Notes: generated by a model from the letters alone, not told the origin. Shown: positions 36,318 through 47,446, counted from the first letter of the stretch. The stretch: DNA of 64,000 nucleotides from Timema cristinae (GCA_039000515.1 JBCFYV010000012.1:13815708-13879707), one strand, 5' to 3'. Translations and numbers: made by a program.

Positions 36318-38600
36318 AACAAATGTTATTAATATATTTGTGTTATTAAAAGATATTTTAAATCAAAGAAAGCATGCATTAAATGTACCTCAGCTAAAAA
36401 AAAGTTTTATAAACAAAATCTCAATTCTTTGGCACCCACCTTTACCCCAAATTAGTGAATGCTAGGTCTAAGGCCTTACTCTCACAATATATTATATTTA
36501 CAGTGACAGAGAGATAAGACTTCAAATATAACTAGATGTTTGGAGAGTCTTTACTTTATACTTCCAAAATAATCCCTGATATTCCTTCACACATATTTTA
36601 GTACATTACTTATAAATTATATTTCATTCCTCCTAGCGACGTTCGTTTATATATGGCTATAGCCCAGATGGAGAGTAAAATGTTCTGCCCACAAACAAAA
36701 GAGGAAAATAAATACTTACAACAGTTATATTTTCTCAAGCTTTCCAATTTTGTATATACACTCTATAATACGTCTATGATTCCAACTCTTCCCTCACTCA
36801 CCCCCGTCACCCCTTTTTTCACACATGCGAGCTCGCGTGTGTGTGGTCAGCCTCTAACTATAATAAGGTTTACATATTTATCACAATACCCTTCCTTGGA
36901 ACGTAAATGATAGCAATTTACCCCATTAGTCATTACTCGAGGCTAGGGTAGAAAAATAAGTGTGTTAGGATGGACAGAAAGTTGTGTATCTTGTTGGTGT
37001 GTTTCTGACAGGCTGTGTTTTAGTCCCACTATCTTTGATCTGACACAATTTGGGTTCTAGGGTACAGAGATGTTTACATATTTCGTTCATATTGACGCTA
37101 ATGACAAGTTAAGAATTATTTTTAATATTTCTCACTTTAAAAACATATTGTGTAAAACATACGAAAATATACAAAGCCTTATGCGTTTTTCTCGTAATAG
37201 AATGGACTACTGCCAATGATGGGGGGCATTGAAGTTCCAATCCCTTGAGTTTTCTCGGAGTGATTTTCCCTAAACTACTTTCAACTCTTTATCGTTGCAA
37301 ATAAGGTTACAGTTGCTTTATATCCAATCTTTCTAATTCCTAACAAATTAGTTTGATTAATATATATATTCTTATATATTTACTAACTAGTAGTAATACG
37401 TGTAATAACATATAACACTCAGATACACCATTTTGCATAGAAATTCTGAACATTTGTTACAACAACCTACAGATGTTGGATTAGTCACACGGATTACATC
37501 AATGAAATCATTAGGTTATTGAAATAATAACTTCCCGTTACAGTTTTTTCTTACAAACACTTTGTTATTACCTTATATAGCATATGACAAATTAACCTAT
37601 GGGGATTGCCACACATGCTCTACTCTTGCTTTAGAATTTTTAGTCAACTTTAAATAAATGCTATATTTGTCAACTTTCCCACTGATGTGGATTGTAGTCT
37701 CGCTACTGAAAATTAGACGTTCACTAAAACAGCGTGAAAACAGTGACCACTTAATCTTCTAACAATACCGCCCAATTGGTACGGGAAGTTATAAATTACT
37801 TCGATTAAAATCATCCATAGTGCTCTAACAAACTGTGACTTCTTTTACCATGTGGATGTAATCAAACTAATCTCTTCGTACCTCACCTTCCTGTTAATTT
37901 ATATGATCTGAAACAAGGTATGACAACAGCTATTGCTGGAGTTGAAGACGATAATGTTAACGCATCTTGGCCAAAATTAGACTTTTACATTAATACAATA
38001 CGTTTTTATAAGTTTATCTACAAAATGGTGCAGCTTATCAAGTTTTAGTTTTATAAAATAATGTTAAAGCTATTTTATTTGAAATAATCTTGTATATGTC
38101 TTCAACCTGCACTTGAAGTATACACTAATTAGTCATTGGTCTCGTGTAGTATGGTTTGTTAGTGTATAGAACGTTTGGGTTAAGAGTCCTGGTCTGGTGT
38201 ATTTGGTTCATTTTTTCTACTTTTTTTCTACTCTCCCTTTGCTAAAAATGAGGGTACTATTCCTTTACATTCTACATATCTCAATCATAACTACTCTGTG
38301 TAAATATCCGTAAGTTTATATCCCATTCTAGTAGCAAGATTTGTGAAACGATAATGTCTACATATTAAAAATGATATGATATTTAAATTTGGCCAATTAT
38401 ATCATAACAATTCACAATTTTGTAAATAAAGATCAACATATTTGTAAGAACGTAGACTTTTATATATGCCTATATACAATTCAATTCAGTTCATTTGAGT
38501 TCAAAGAGACACGTGCACTGGACAATAGTAGATTCTGGTAATTCTTTTAGTAACCCTAGTAACTTACTAGCAACTTGTTTATTAACTTTTATTAAATTAT
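36318..38600. other. AT-rich noncoding DNA with two old SINE fragments
   Basis: Decayed family B traces lie at 37196-37370 (TTCCAATCCC, CTAATTCCTAA) and 38148-38300 (TCTACTCTCCCTTTGCTAAA). No gene was recognised. Confidence 0.4.
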
Positions 38601-38627
38601 AGTGACTTTTGGAAAACATTTGATGAC

Positions 38628-38649
38628 TTTTTTTTTTTTTTTTTTTTTT
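38628..38649 (+). repeat. Poly-T run, 22 nt
   Basis: It is followed by two copies of TAACATTTGGTAACTTT. It lies about 100 bp upstream of the R1-clade element and could mark an older minus-strand insertion. Confidence 0.6.
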
Positions 38650-38801
38650 AAGTAACATTTGGTAACTTTTCTAGTAACATTTGGTAACTTTCAGCTATTG
38701 TTTTAATTTGTATTCCATATTAAATTTTAATCAGATTTTACTTCATATAACCAAATTGTCGTCCGTTGTTCGTGGTTTGTTTGTGTAATGTCCACTCGGA
38801 A

Positions 38802-40038
38802 ATGAGTGCTGACAGAAGAGGTGGAGGAGGGGAGTCAAGAGAAGGGAAAGAGAGGGTGAAGGAGAAGGAAAAGATTGAAGATAAGAAGAAAATGGTGGGA
38901 CAGATCAGGAGAGGGAAGAAGAGAGAGAGGAAGGAAGAGTTGAGGGAGGAGAGGAAGAAGGAAGAGGATGGAGGTGCAGGCAAGGAGGAAGAGGAGATCA
39001 GTGCGGGGGCCCTGATAAAGATGAAGGAAGCAGAGGAGTTTGTCAGATTGAGGTGTAGTAAGGATGGGAGGGTCAACAAGGAGAATCTAGGGGAGATAAT
39101 TGACAGGATGTCAAAGCTCATTCTGGAAGTTTTGTACAAAGAGGGGAAAATAAACATGTTGGAGGAGGAAAACAGGAAGCTAAGGGAACAGATGAGGGGG
39201 ACTAGTGTGAATAGATGGGATCAGTCACCTTTGCCTCGGTTGTTGCCTCGGGGGCTGCAGGGCGCAAGCCAGAGTTAGGGGGAACAGCACAGGTGAAACC
39301 CAGTTATAGGGCGGTGTTTGTGTCTTCACTGAAAGGGGAAAGCACGGATCATATGAGGAAGACCTTGATGGGGAAGATTGACCCGGCAAAGGATCAGATT
39401 AGAATACGGTCCATACGACCTGCTGGGGCTAAACTCATAGTGGAGACAGACTCGGATGAGGACGCTAAGAAGATTATGGAAAACAAGGAGATTGCGAAGA
39501 CAATGGCCTGTGAGGAGCCAAGAGAAGGCGACCAATGGTAATATTTTATGATGTGGATAGGGATCTAACAACGGGGGAGCTTACCAGAATGACGTATGAG
39601 CAGAACATGAGGGGGAAGGTATCTAGAGAGGAGTTTGAGGAGGGGTTCAAGCCCCGATTTAAAACAGGGGCAAGGGACAGACGGGTAGTAAATAATGTAG
39701 TAGAAGTATCTCCAAAGATCAGGAACTTGCTCTTGAGCTGTAGGGTTTATATTTCCTTTAGCGCAGTGTCCATTAAGGACTATACGGTGATCACTAGGTG
39801 TTATAGGTGTAGGGATCTGGGTCATGTTATGGCTCACTGTAGGAGTAAGGAGGAGGTTTGTGGAAAGTGTGGCAAAGAGGGCCACAAGGTAAGGGAATGT
39901 AAAAGTAGAGAGGAAATATGTATTCCATGCACAACGAGGAAACGCAGTGAGAAGTGTAAAAAACCCAACTCAAGAGACTGTCCGACACATCAACTATTAC
40001 TGAGGAGACAAATGGAAAGAACAGACTATGGTTACTGA
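38802..40038 (+). CDS. ORF1, Gag-like nucleic-acid-binding protein (two frameshifts)
   Basis: The product would be the RNA-binding partner of the retrotransposon RNP, about 410 residues. I chose the ATG at 38802, just before a Lys/Glu/Arg-rich stretch of about 70 residues that may form a coiled coil. The open stretch upstream has no ATG. A central part with SVTFASVVASGAAG follows in a second frame, then a third frame carries the zinc knuckles: CYRCRDLGHVMAHC and CGKCGKEGHKVREC (both CX2CX4HX4C), then a degenerate third Cys-rich segment (CIPC). Three knuckles are typical of R1-clade ORF1. Frames change near 39217 (a GGG run) and 39537 (a GG run), each like loss of one base. The stop TGA at 40036-40038 overlaps the ATG of the next ORF. 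The shifts could be real decay or assembly errors. Confidence 0.88.
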
Positions 40039-42165
40039 GATACTAAATGAGATTGTTGAACTACTTAGACTGATAGCGACTAGACTAGACGTGTATCGGA
40101 CTGGCTCGAAGAACGACAGGACGGAGAGTAGAACGAGGATACCTCCGTCCAAACGTGCAAGGAATATGAAAAGGGCGGCAGCACATAGAGAAAGGATGGC
40201 AGCGAAAATGGTGCTTGGATCTGTAAAGGTTATTCAAGATGGGGAGGTGGAGAAGGAAAGAGTGCAAAAATATAGTGGGCAGAAACTGGTTGAGAATAAA
40301 CCTAGGACAAGAGGAGAGACTCTGGGGAACACTGAGCGGAGAGGAGGGGAAAGAAATTGTAAGGAATTTTGGAGGAGACTGAAGCAGCATGTTATCCCAC
40401 TACCATCGGTGGATATGGGGTGCATGGTTGAGAGAGGGGAAATTAAAGTTGAGGTTGCCGAGGAACATATAAAATCTGTGCGTACAATGGTCCACAAATG
40501 GACTTACGAGTTTATGGCTGCACTCCTCAAATTTCTGGCTTCTGATGGACCTGAGGTTACTAGGGCATACTACCAGGAAATGACTGTGGAAGGTTTCATC
40601 AGTAGGCTTCTCACGCGGAGATGTAAGTACAACTACGGAGAAAATGAATACTACTGTACCTCCTCTGGATATAGGTCGTGTGGTTATAGCGAGGTTGCGG
40701 CGGGTCGGGATGGTAGTGTTTCTTATCTTAGAGACTATGAGATAGTCGCGTCCGGACTCATCGGGGTTTCGTCGACCACGTGTTTTGTAAACAAAGAGAA
40801 AGAGATAACAAAGGCAAACCAGTAGTGAAGGATGTAGTTAGTAGAGGGTCCATCATAGGTTTGGTAGGACCAAACCTGAGGAATGAGGGGCGTGGAGACA
40901 GGTTGTACATGAGCCATAATCAGAGGGATGACCCGATAGCAAAATTTATTAGGGATTACTTTGTAAATGGTACAGAAGAAGGGGGGAAGACCTTTCCAGC
41001 CAGAAATGGCACCGGGATCTATGAGTACATATATAGAAAAAGGATAAGGATTATTCTGGAGATGTTGTTCTTCGAGGCGTACAGGATCTCGAAGGAGGTC
41101 TCACAAAAGGTACATGTGCAAATCGTGGGATTTGGTCTTGGAGTTTGGAGTGGTTCGAGACACCAGAACGAGCTATTTTATAAAGAAGTAAGGGAATGCC
41201 TACTTGATGCTTATGGGAAGTATGGTGCAGGTGCGGGTGCTGTTGCGGTGTTAGAGCTGCTGTGGATGGATGGGGTTATGGAGCACTTTGAGGATCGGCA
41301 GAAGATTCTAGCGGATACAGGTATACGGGTAATATCGACCCGGCGAGCTCCCTATGAGATCTTCGGGGAGGGTGAATATTACCTAGTTACTACATATCCA
41401 TGGGATGGAAATAGTTGGCCCGGCAACGAATTTTGGAATGGGAGGTTTGCGTCAACTGGGGACTCGGCGGCGGCATCCTCCACCCTGATATCACAACTGC
41501 ACAATGCGGTAATAAATCCGCAGGTGGTGGAGAACATATGTATCATATGTGAAGGCATGAATAGGGAATGGGTGGAAAGCACCAATGGAGTCAAGTGTGA
41601 GGAAAAGGAGGAGGGGACGCCAGAGAAAGCTGGAGCGGGGACTTGCGGAAAAGCAGATCTGGGGGCGAAACATAAACAAAATTGGAAGCTCTGGGGATTT
41701 GGATATGGCAAGAAAAAGAAAGAAAAGGGTATGGATCACAACACAAACAGCAGGGGGAGCCAGACAGCAGAAGTGAATATGGAGATGGAGGGGCAGCTGA
41801 AAGGAGAGAGGGATGTACCCTCTCAGGCGTACGGAACCCTCGAGGAGACGATGCGGTTATCCAGGTTAGAAGAAGAGAGAGTGCTGCACATGGCGCTGAG
41901 GCACGTGGTGAGACTGGGTCATGAAAAGGGGGACAGTATCACTTTTCCCTCTCCCGAGTCGTTGGATAGAATTCAACTAAGATCTATGAATCTACCAACG
42001 GACGTGGACAGTTTGCGGGGACTAATTGATAAGGTCTTCAAGAGGAGAGAGGAAACTTTTGATATGGAAAATACTTATAGGCAATTTGTGACGGCACACG
42101 GTCGCAAGACGTTTAACCCCAGCGTGGCATGGCCTGCGTGCTACGTGCACACATACTATCCGTAA
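40028..42165 (+). CDS. ORFX, DUF4804/MavL-like (macrodomain-type) protein between gag and pol
   Basis: About 710 codons, starting at an ATG that overlaps the ORF1 stop. Residues 1-130 are basic and low in complexity. From about 40465 to 41530 the sequence looks like Pfam DUF4804/MavL-like: SGLIGVSSTTCF, HVQIVGFGLGVWSG, VLELLWMDGV, VISTRRAPYEIF, YPWDGNSWPGNEFW (41396-41437) and STGDSAAASSTLISQLHNA (41452-41508). The Asp of PWDGN, Glu of GNEFW and Asp of STGD are candidate ligand-binding residues. As I recall, Legionella MavL is an ADP-ribosyl hydrolase with a macrodomain-like fold; activity here is inference. A basic stretch (KKKKEKG, about 41710) and an unrecognised C-terminal 150 residues follow. 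One frameshift lies near 40796. The stop TAA (42163-42165) overlaps the ORF2 ATG as TAATG. I know of no standard R1-clade element with this ORF. Confidence 0.8.
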
Positions 42166-45100
42166 TGGGGGATAGCACCATTAGAATAGGACAGATTAAT
42201 GGAATGAGGAGCGTGACCGTGTTGCATGAAGTCCGCAAGCTTGCTGAGGAGATGGGACTTGATGTTGTGTGTCTTCAGGAACCCTATACCTTGAGAGGGA
42301 AAGTTCCGCATATGCCGGTGGTCACTAGAATTGTTGTTAGTGGAGAAGCTCCAATGAGCGCAATAGTGGTGTTTAACAAGGAAATTGCCGTAACTAAGAT
42401 TGAACAGCTCTGTAACCAGTGGGTAACATGCGTAGAACTGGGAACTAGCTCAGGCAGGTGTATAGTGGCAAACCTATATTTTCAATTTAGGCATCCAATT
42501 GAGCCATATCTTGATCAGTTGGAGATAATATGTAGGACATACGCAGGTGTGCCACTCATAATTACCGCTGATGCTAATGCTAAGTCTCCCATGTGGCATA
42601 GTAATAGGGTGATTGGGAGAGATAGAAGGGGTCGTGCTTTGGAGGAGTTCATCTATGGTCATGGGCTTGAGGTTGCGAACAACCGAATAATCCCCCTACA
42701 TATCAGGGGAGAGCTGGGGCTTCTTCCAACATTGACGTCACTTTGTGTAACGCCGAGTCCATGGACATGGTGGAAGGTTGGAGGGTTGTGGACAACGTCA
42801 CGGTCAGTGACCATAACCTGATCGTCTTTGAATTTGTCGCGGGGAGGCTGGTGGATGGAAATGGGGAAGGGAAAAGAAGGAGATACAACATGAGCAAAGC
42901 TAACTGGGAGAAGCTGAGGGCTGAACTGATACTGCCCAGTCCAGTGGCACAAGGCGACAATGTCAACATGAAGGCCAAACAGCTGACGTGGGCTCTGCAG
43001 GATGCAATGAGGAAGTCGATACCTGTGGTGAAAGGTGATACCAAGGTTGGTAATAAGCCATGGAATGACAGACTGCAGAGTCTTCGAGCAAGGGCAAGGA
43101 GAACGCGTAGGAGATATCAGAGGTGTCGAGACCCAGCTGGTCGTGTGGTGCTGTTAAATATCTACAGGGAGAGCAAGAGAGAGTTTGAGGATGGGTTGTA
43201 TCAGGAGAAGAGGAAAAGTTGGGAGAAGTATGTACAGGAGGAGTTACAGAGGGGACCTTGGGGTGGTGCCGTTTAAGATAGCCTCCGGGAAATTACGCCC
43301 CCCAGCCATGATAACCACGCTATCTAAGGATGATGGGAGTACCACGACCAGCTGGGAAGAGTCTGCGGTTCTTTTAATGGAGACATTGTTGCCAGATGAC
43401 GACGTGACAGAAGATACTGAAGAGCACCAAATGTTGAGGGAGAGGATGGAGAATGACGAGTATGTAAATGAGGAAGAGGTAGAACCTGTTAGTCGGGCGG
43501 AGGTGATCAGGAACATTGCTCTGATGGGTAAGAAAAAGGCGCCTGGTCCGGACGGGATAAAGGTCGAGGTGCTGGAGAAGACGGCTGACCTTATTGCTCC
43601 TTTCCTTGCAGGGCTGTTAAACGAATGCCTCGCTCAAGGCAGAATCCCGAACATCTGGAAGCAGAGCGAGGTAATCGTGCTAAGCAAGGGGGAGGATAAA
43701 AATCCGCTTATTCGAAGTCATACAGACCCATCTGCCTGTTGAACACAGTAGGGAAGTTGCAGGAGAAGATATTGTGTGAAAGATTACTGAGACACAGGAC
43801 AGTCATGGGCATGCATCAGCAGCAGTATGGCTTCCGAAGAGGCAGGTCGACAGAGGACGCAATCTGCAGAGCAATGGAACTGATTGACTCGGCAAATGGT
43901 AAATACGTCGTAGGAATATTTGTGGACATCTCAGGCGCTTTTGACAACCTCTGGTGGCCGGCGATGTTTGACAGATTAAGAGAGATTCAGTGTCCGGGGC
44001 AGCTGTATAGGAGTCTTAAGGACTACTGTCGTAATAGATACTCCACCCTGAGATGTCCAGGAAATAAGGTTCAGAAGCTACTGACGAAGGGATGTCCCCA
44101 GGGATCGGTATGTGGCCCGATATTTTGGGATGTCAGCCTGGAACCAGTGTTGTACTTGTTGGAGGGGATGCCAGAGACGCAGGGTGTGGTTGCCTTCGCA
44201 GACGACCTTCTAATAGTAATAGAAGGGTACTCGAGAAGGAACTTAGAGGAAAAAAGTAACCAGGTGCTTGAAGAACTTGACACCTGGTGTAAAAGTGTCA
44301 AGTTAAAAATGGCACCGGCGAAGATGACCTTCATGCTGTTTAAGGGTAGATTGGCTAGGGATCCGACCATAAAGTTAGGTACGAAATCTATAAGAAGAAG
44401 CCATACGGTCAGATACCTGGGAGTTACCCTAGATGAAAAGAGGAACTTCACAGCGCACATGGAGGGAGTGATGGGGAAAACTCTGTCGGTGATGAATAAA
44501 ATTATAAGCATGGGACAGAGGCGGTTTTATCTGCCTATGCGGATAATAAGGACATACCATCAGATGATCCTTCTCTCCATTGTGAGCTATGGGGCGTGCA
44601 TCTGGGCTCACAGACTAACCAATGTCGCTCCGGCTAAGGCGATTCAGGGTCTGCAGAGGAACATCTTATTGAGGCTGACGGGAGCCTACCGGACTGTAGC
44701 AACGGATGCATTGAGTGTGGCCCTAGGTGTATGGCCGTTGGACCTCCTCATAAGGAAGAAAGCTGTGGCGTACTGGCTAAAAAAGAGAAACTTGGAGAAG
44801 GTGAGACTCCTCACCACACACGATGTGAGAACTTTTGGAGAGGCGGAAATAGTCCTGTTGGAGGAGTGGCAGAGACGTTGGGAGAGAAGTGGGACAGGTA
44901 GGAGGACTTATCAATTGTTCCCAAATGTGGTTGAGAGACTAGAGAATAAGCACCTCCAGCCATCTCGGGGTCTTGTCCACTTCATCACGGGGAAGGGACC
45001 GTACCCGGCATCTCTAAGGAAGCTGGGATTGATAGAGTCGGGGAATTGTCAATGTGGTGAGGAGGGAACCCCTGAACATGTGGTGCTTGAGTGTGTCATT

Positions 45101-45367
45101 ACACTAGAAGCAAGAAGGAACTACCAGAGAGAGATCCAGGGAAGATTAGTAGGCGAAGTACTGAGGGACCCAGTCTATTGGAAATTCTTAGACCAGATTG
45201 CACTGGAAGCGTCAGATAGAGCAAAGACAGCCTACATAGACAGACTTAAAGAGGCACAGGGACGAATAAGACGGGACGTTGACACTGACAATGACGAAGA
45301 AGATGACAGCGACACGGAGGGCGGGACTGACACGGACACTAGTGCGGTCTCAGCGGGGAGTGAGTAG
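42165..45367 (+). CDS. ORF2, AP-like endonuclease / reverse transcriptase (three frameshifts)
   Basis: About 1067 codons, the usual R1-clade length. The start is the ATG inside TAATG at 42165. Endonuclease motifs are all visible: IGQINGMRS, VVCLQEPY, LYFQF, ITADANAKSPMWHS, SNIDVTLCN and VSDHNLI. RT motifs follow: KKAPGPDGI, YRPICLL, QYGFRRGRSTEDA, FVDISGAFDNLWW (A), KGCPQGSVCGP (B), VVAFADDLL (C), KMAPAKM and VRYLGVTLD. A C-terminal zinc motif (CQCGEEGTPEHVVLEC) and a strongly acidic Asp/Glu tail of about 30 residues end the protein. The enzyme nicks the target and copies element RNA in place. Frameshifts lie near 42713 (G run, loss), 43265 (extra base beside GGGG) and 43706-43714 (loss). The last 542 codons are uninterrupted, and the catalytic residues of both domains look intact. 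Confidence 0.94.
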
Positions 45368-45373
45368 GGAAAA

Positions 45374-45410
45374 AAGGATTGTTAAAAGGGGATAAGTGGT
45401 AACAATCCTT
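45374..45410 (+). other. 3' UTR hairpin 1
   Basis: Perfect 11-bp stem AAGGATTGTTA / TAACAATCCTT with a 15-nt loop, starting 7 nt after the ORF2 stop. Confidence 0.75.
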
Positions 45411-45911
45411 GCCGGGAAAAAAAAAAATGTGTATGTGCTGGGAGGAGCAAGCGCGAGCCTGGGAACTGGATTCCAGTACGACTGAGTGTCTGAAGGAACA
45501 CGGGGGATGCCCTTGAGATCCAGAAGACAGTTTTCCAGTCGTATGAACAAAAGTTAGTGGAATGATTATGAACTCTGAGGGGTTCCCTGCACCGTATGAC
45601 CCACCACCTTGGAAACAAGAGAGGTGGGTTGTGGTTGATGGGCCTTCAGAGTCAAGATGGAGAAAGGCGGCTGCCCTGCAGCCCTCTGGGTGATGGTGTT
45701 CCCCGGCAGTAATGGGAATAGAATAGTTTAGTATTTTAGCTTAGCTTAGTTAGTAGTTAATATATATAATTAGGGACGGGGGAACTAGATAGGGGGTAGA
45801 TTAGGAAATTCAGCTGCCAAGGGTAGAAAGTAGGCGGGGCACCAACTCTGATAGGGCGCCTCCCCAGGTGGTTATTATGGGGATGCCCACCTCTGCTGAG
45901 CGCTTGGCGGA

Positions 45912-45931
45912 CTCGGGAGTGAAATCCCGAG
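45912..45931 (+). other. 3' UTR hairpin 2
   Basis: Perfect 7-bp stem CTCGGGA / TCCCGAG with the loop GTGAAA. Confidence 0.7.
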
Positions 45932-46106
45932 CATTGTGAAGGGCCTAGCGGGGGAGGGTACCGGAGGCGTAATATACCCGGGGTGGATCAAATTGAGCTA
46001 AGGGTAGTTGAATTTCATTTAAGTTAAGAGCCAAAATATGTGTTGTAATGATAAAAAGGAAATTCATATTAAATTGTGTAAATTAAGTAAAAGTTGTGGA
46101 AAAAAC

Positions 46107-46139
46107 GGCCCGGATTTAAAGATTGTAAGATACCGGGCC
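46107..46139 (+). other. 3' UTR hairpin 3, next to the tail
   Basis: Stem GGCCCGG / CCGGGCC with a 19-nt loop, ending 11 nt before the TAAA-type tail. It is well placed to be the RT recognition hairpin. Confidence 0.7.
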
Positions 46140-46149
46140 TGTAAACACT

Positions 46150-46174
46150 GAATAAATAAATAAATAAATAAATA
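46150..46174 (+). repeat. (AATA)n 3' tail of the R1-clade element
   Basis: GAATAAATAAATAAATAAAT is a short tandem-repeat tail instead of poly-A. Confidence 0.8.
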
Positions 46175-46604
46175 TTCAATTAAAACACACTATCAAGAAA
46201 TGAAAAAATAAGAGAAATAAAAATGGTTTAAAATTGTAACTATAATCTCAATTTTAAGTATATAAGAAATATAATGCTCCGGGGAAGGATTAAGTAAAAA
46301 TTGGTATATGTGCATAGCCAATGTAGACGTAATTAAAAATTATGACTAGTTTGCTTAAATTAGCAAATGGCTGGATATGTGGTATATATATTTTTATTAG
46401 TTTATTAATAGCACTTTTGGGTGACAGTTGGCAATCCTTGTTCTGACTTGCGAGAAAAGAATTAGTTTAATTCCTTGGGCACTAAGAACTTTTTCAAACT
46501 ATATAACTGTTTCTCATTATTGAAAGAACAGAGCACGTATTATGTAAGTTCTGGTACATTTATTGAAATGTAAACGGCCTGACAGGTCCTATCTGTTATG
46601 TTTT

Positions 46605-47165
46605 ATGCTGTCGCCATGAATTTCTTCCGTTTGTTTTCGGGACATTTCCTTTGCACGGCAAAACTCCTCAGCCTTTTTTAATGTTAAATCTGGATATCTT
46701 AACAATTTTCCACCAGTCCTTTTTCACCAATGCCAAAAACAATATTATCTATAATTAAGTTGTCAGTTTGATCCGATCCCCATATTCACATAATGCTGCC
46801 TGTTTCTTCAACTCTGTTAAAAATGAATCAATTAATTGCTCGTACATTTTTGGTATTCCATTAAACACGAACCTTTCATACATTGTATTCTTCCACGGTG
46901 TACAATATTTGTCAAACACCGCTATTACTTTGTCATACTTTGCTGACTCTGATAAATTGAAGTTATTATATACTGCCAGGCATTTGTCACCTAACAATGT
47001 GCTTAAAAGGCCGATTATAACCTCATATTCTGCTATCATTAGTCTTTTTTTTTCCTGAAGTTAGAACTTGAGTTTCTGTTTGTAGGATTTCCTTAATACC
47101 GCTAAATTTGGAGCATCAAAACCGATTGCCTGTGGCACTGTGAAGTTGAGTTCTACTCCTGACAC
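46605..47165 (-). pseudogene. Gypsy gag fragment
   Basis: The longest open part (46755-47039) has the pattern of Gypsy gag proteins found in animal genomes: a region around LLGDKCLAVYNNF, then DKYCTPWKNTMYERFVF and LTELKKQAALCEYGD. Upstream codons to 47165 and a shifted continuation to about 46605 (FGIGEKGLVEN; EEFCRAKEMS) extend the match. In a working element Gag forms the particle. Stops and shifts make this a relic, and no zinc knuckle is retained. Confidence 0.75.
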
Positions 47166-47167
47166 CA
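47151..47167 (-). other. Primer-binding-like site
   Basis: The minus-strand TGGTGTCAGGAGTAGAA directly follows the LTR and resembles the TGGTGTCAGAAGTGGG type seen after 5' LTRs of many Gypsy elements. Confidence 0.6.
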
Positions 47168-47446
47168 TATTATGCTTTAATATTAAACCAATAATAAATG
47201 ATAAACTTTTATAATTTATTGTTGGTTACATCTATTACAGTATTAGATACTAAACAGGTATCAAAGTTAATAATGGATACATTGCTTGAACATACCATCT
47301 CTATATATGTATCAGCGAAGCATCATGTGACCACCGTGTTCATATGACGACATCATGCCAACACAACAAAACATAACTATCGTGCTGCTCCCTGCAGAAG
47401 CTTGGACATAATACATATATTACCACTTTTATAAACATATTTCACA
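47168..47446 (-). repeat. Single LTR of the Gypsy remnant
   Basis: It begins TGTGAAATATG (47446) directly after the purine tract GAGAGGAGA and ends next to the primer-binding-like site. It contains a TATA-like TATATAG (47301-47308) and AATAAA (47215-47220) at sensible promoter and poly-A spacing. Its length is about 280 bp. The 3' end is uncertain by about 5 bp, because the last CA is at 47173. Confidence 0.6.

Larger units (their letters stand above)
45368..46149 (+). other. 3' UTR of the R1-clade element
   Basis: About 780 nt, GC-rich in its middle, without an ORF in the sense strand. It contains perfect hairpins at 45374-45410, 45912-45931 and 46107-46139. In target-primed reverse transcription the 3' UTR is usually what the RT recognises. 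Confidence 0.8.
38740..46174 (+). mobile_element. R1-clade non-LTR retrotransposon, three ORFs, near full length
   Basis: This block is markedly GC-richer than its surroundings. In order it holds a short 5' leader, ORF1 (gag, 38802-40038), ORFX with a DUF4804/MavL-like domain (40028-42165), ORF2 (endonuclease, RT and zinc motif, 42165-45367), a 3' UTR of about 780 nt with several hairpins, and a (TAAA)n-type tail. ORF2 motifs (endonuclease QIN and QEPY, RT FVDISGAFDNLWW, GCPQGSV, FADD, C-terminal CCHC) place it in the R1 clade. I could not find a target duplication, and the exact 5' boundary is a guess from the change in base composition. Six one-base shifts break the frames. No rDNA target lies around it, so it is not a site-specific R1 in 28S. 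Confidence 0.93.

Noticed and set aside
38738..39157. 139-aa minus-strand Ser/Pro/Leu-rich ORF
   Set aside because: It is the antisense shadow of the Lys/Glu-rich start of ORF1. The same holds for the minus ORFs across 40085-45550.
39210..39541. Programmed ribosomal frameshifting within ORF1
   Set aside because: Two shifts within about 320 nt at simple G runs with no slippery heptamer fit indels better than a programmed signal.
41585..41924. Additional basic ORFs in other frames within ORFX (41585-41776 and 41682-41924)
   Set aside because: They overlap the continuous ORFX frame, which runs uninterrupted to the TAATG, so they are probably frame shadows of its basic linker.
38600..46200. Target site duplication of the R1-clade element
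   Set aside because: I compared flanks around 38700-38760 and 46174-46210 and found no convincing direct repeat; the 5' boundary stays approximate.
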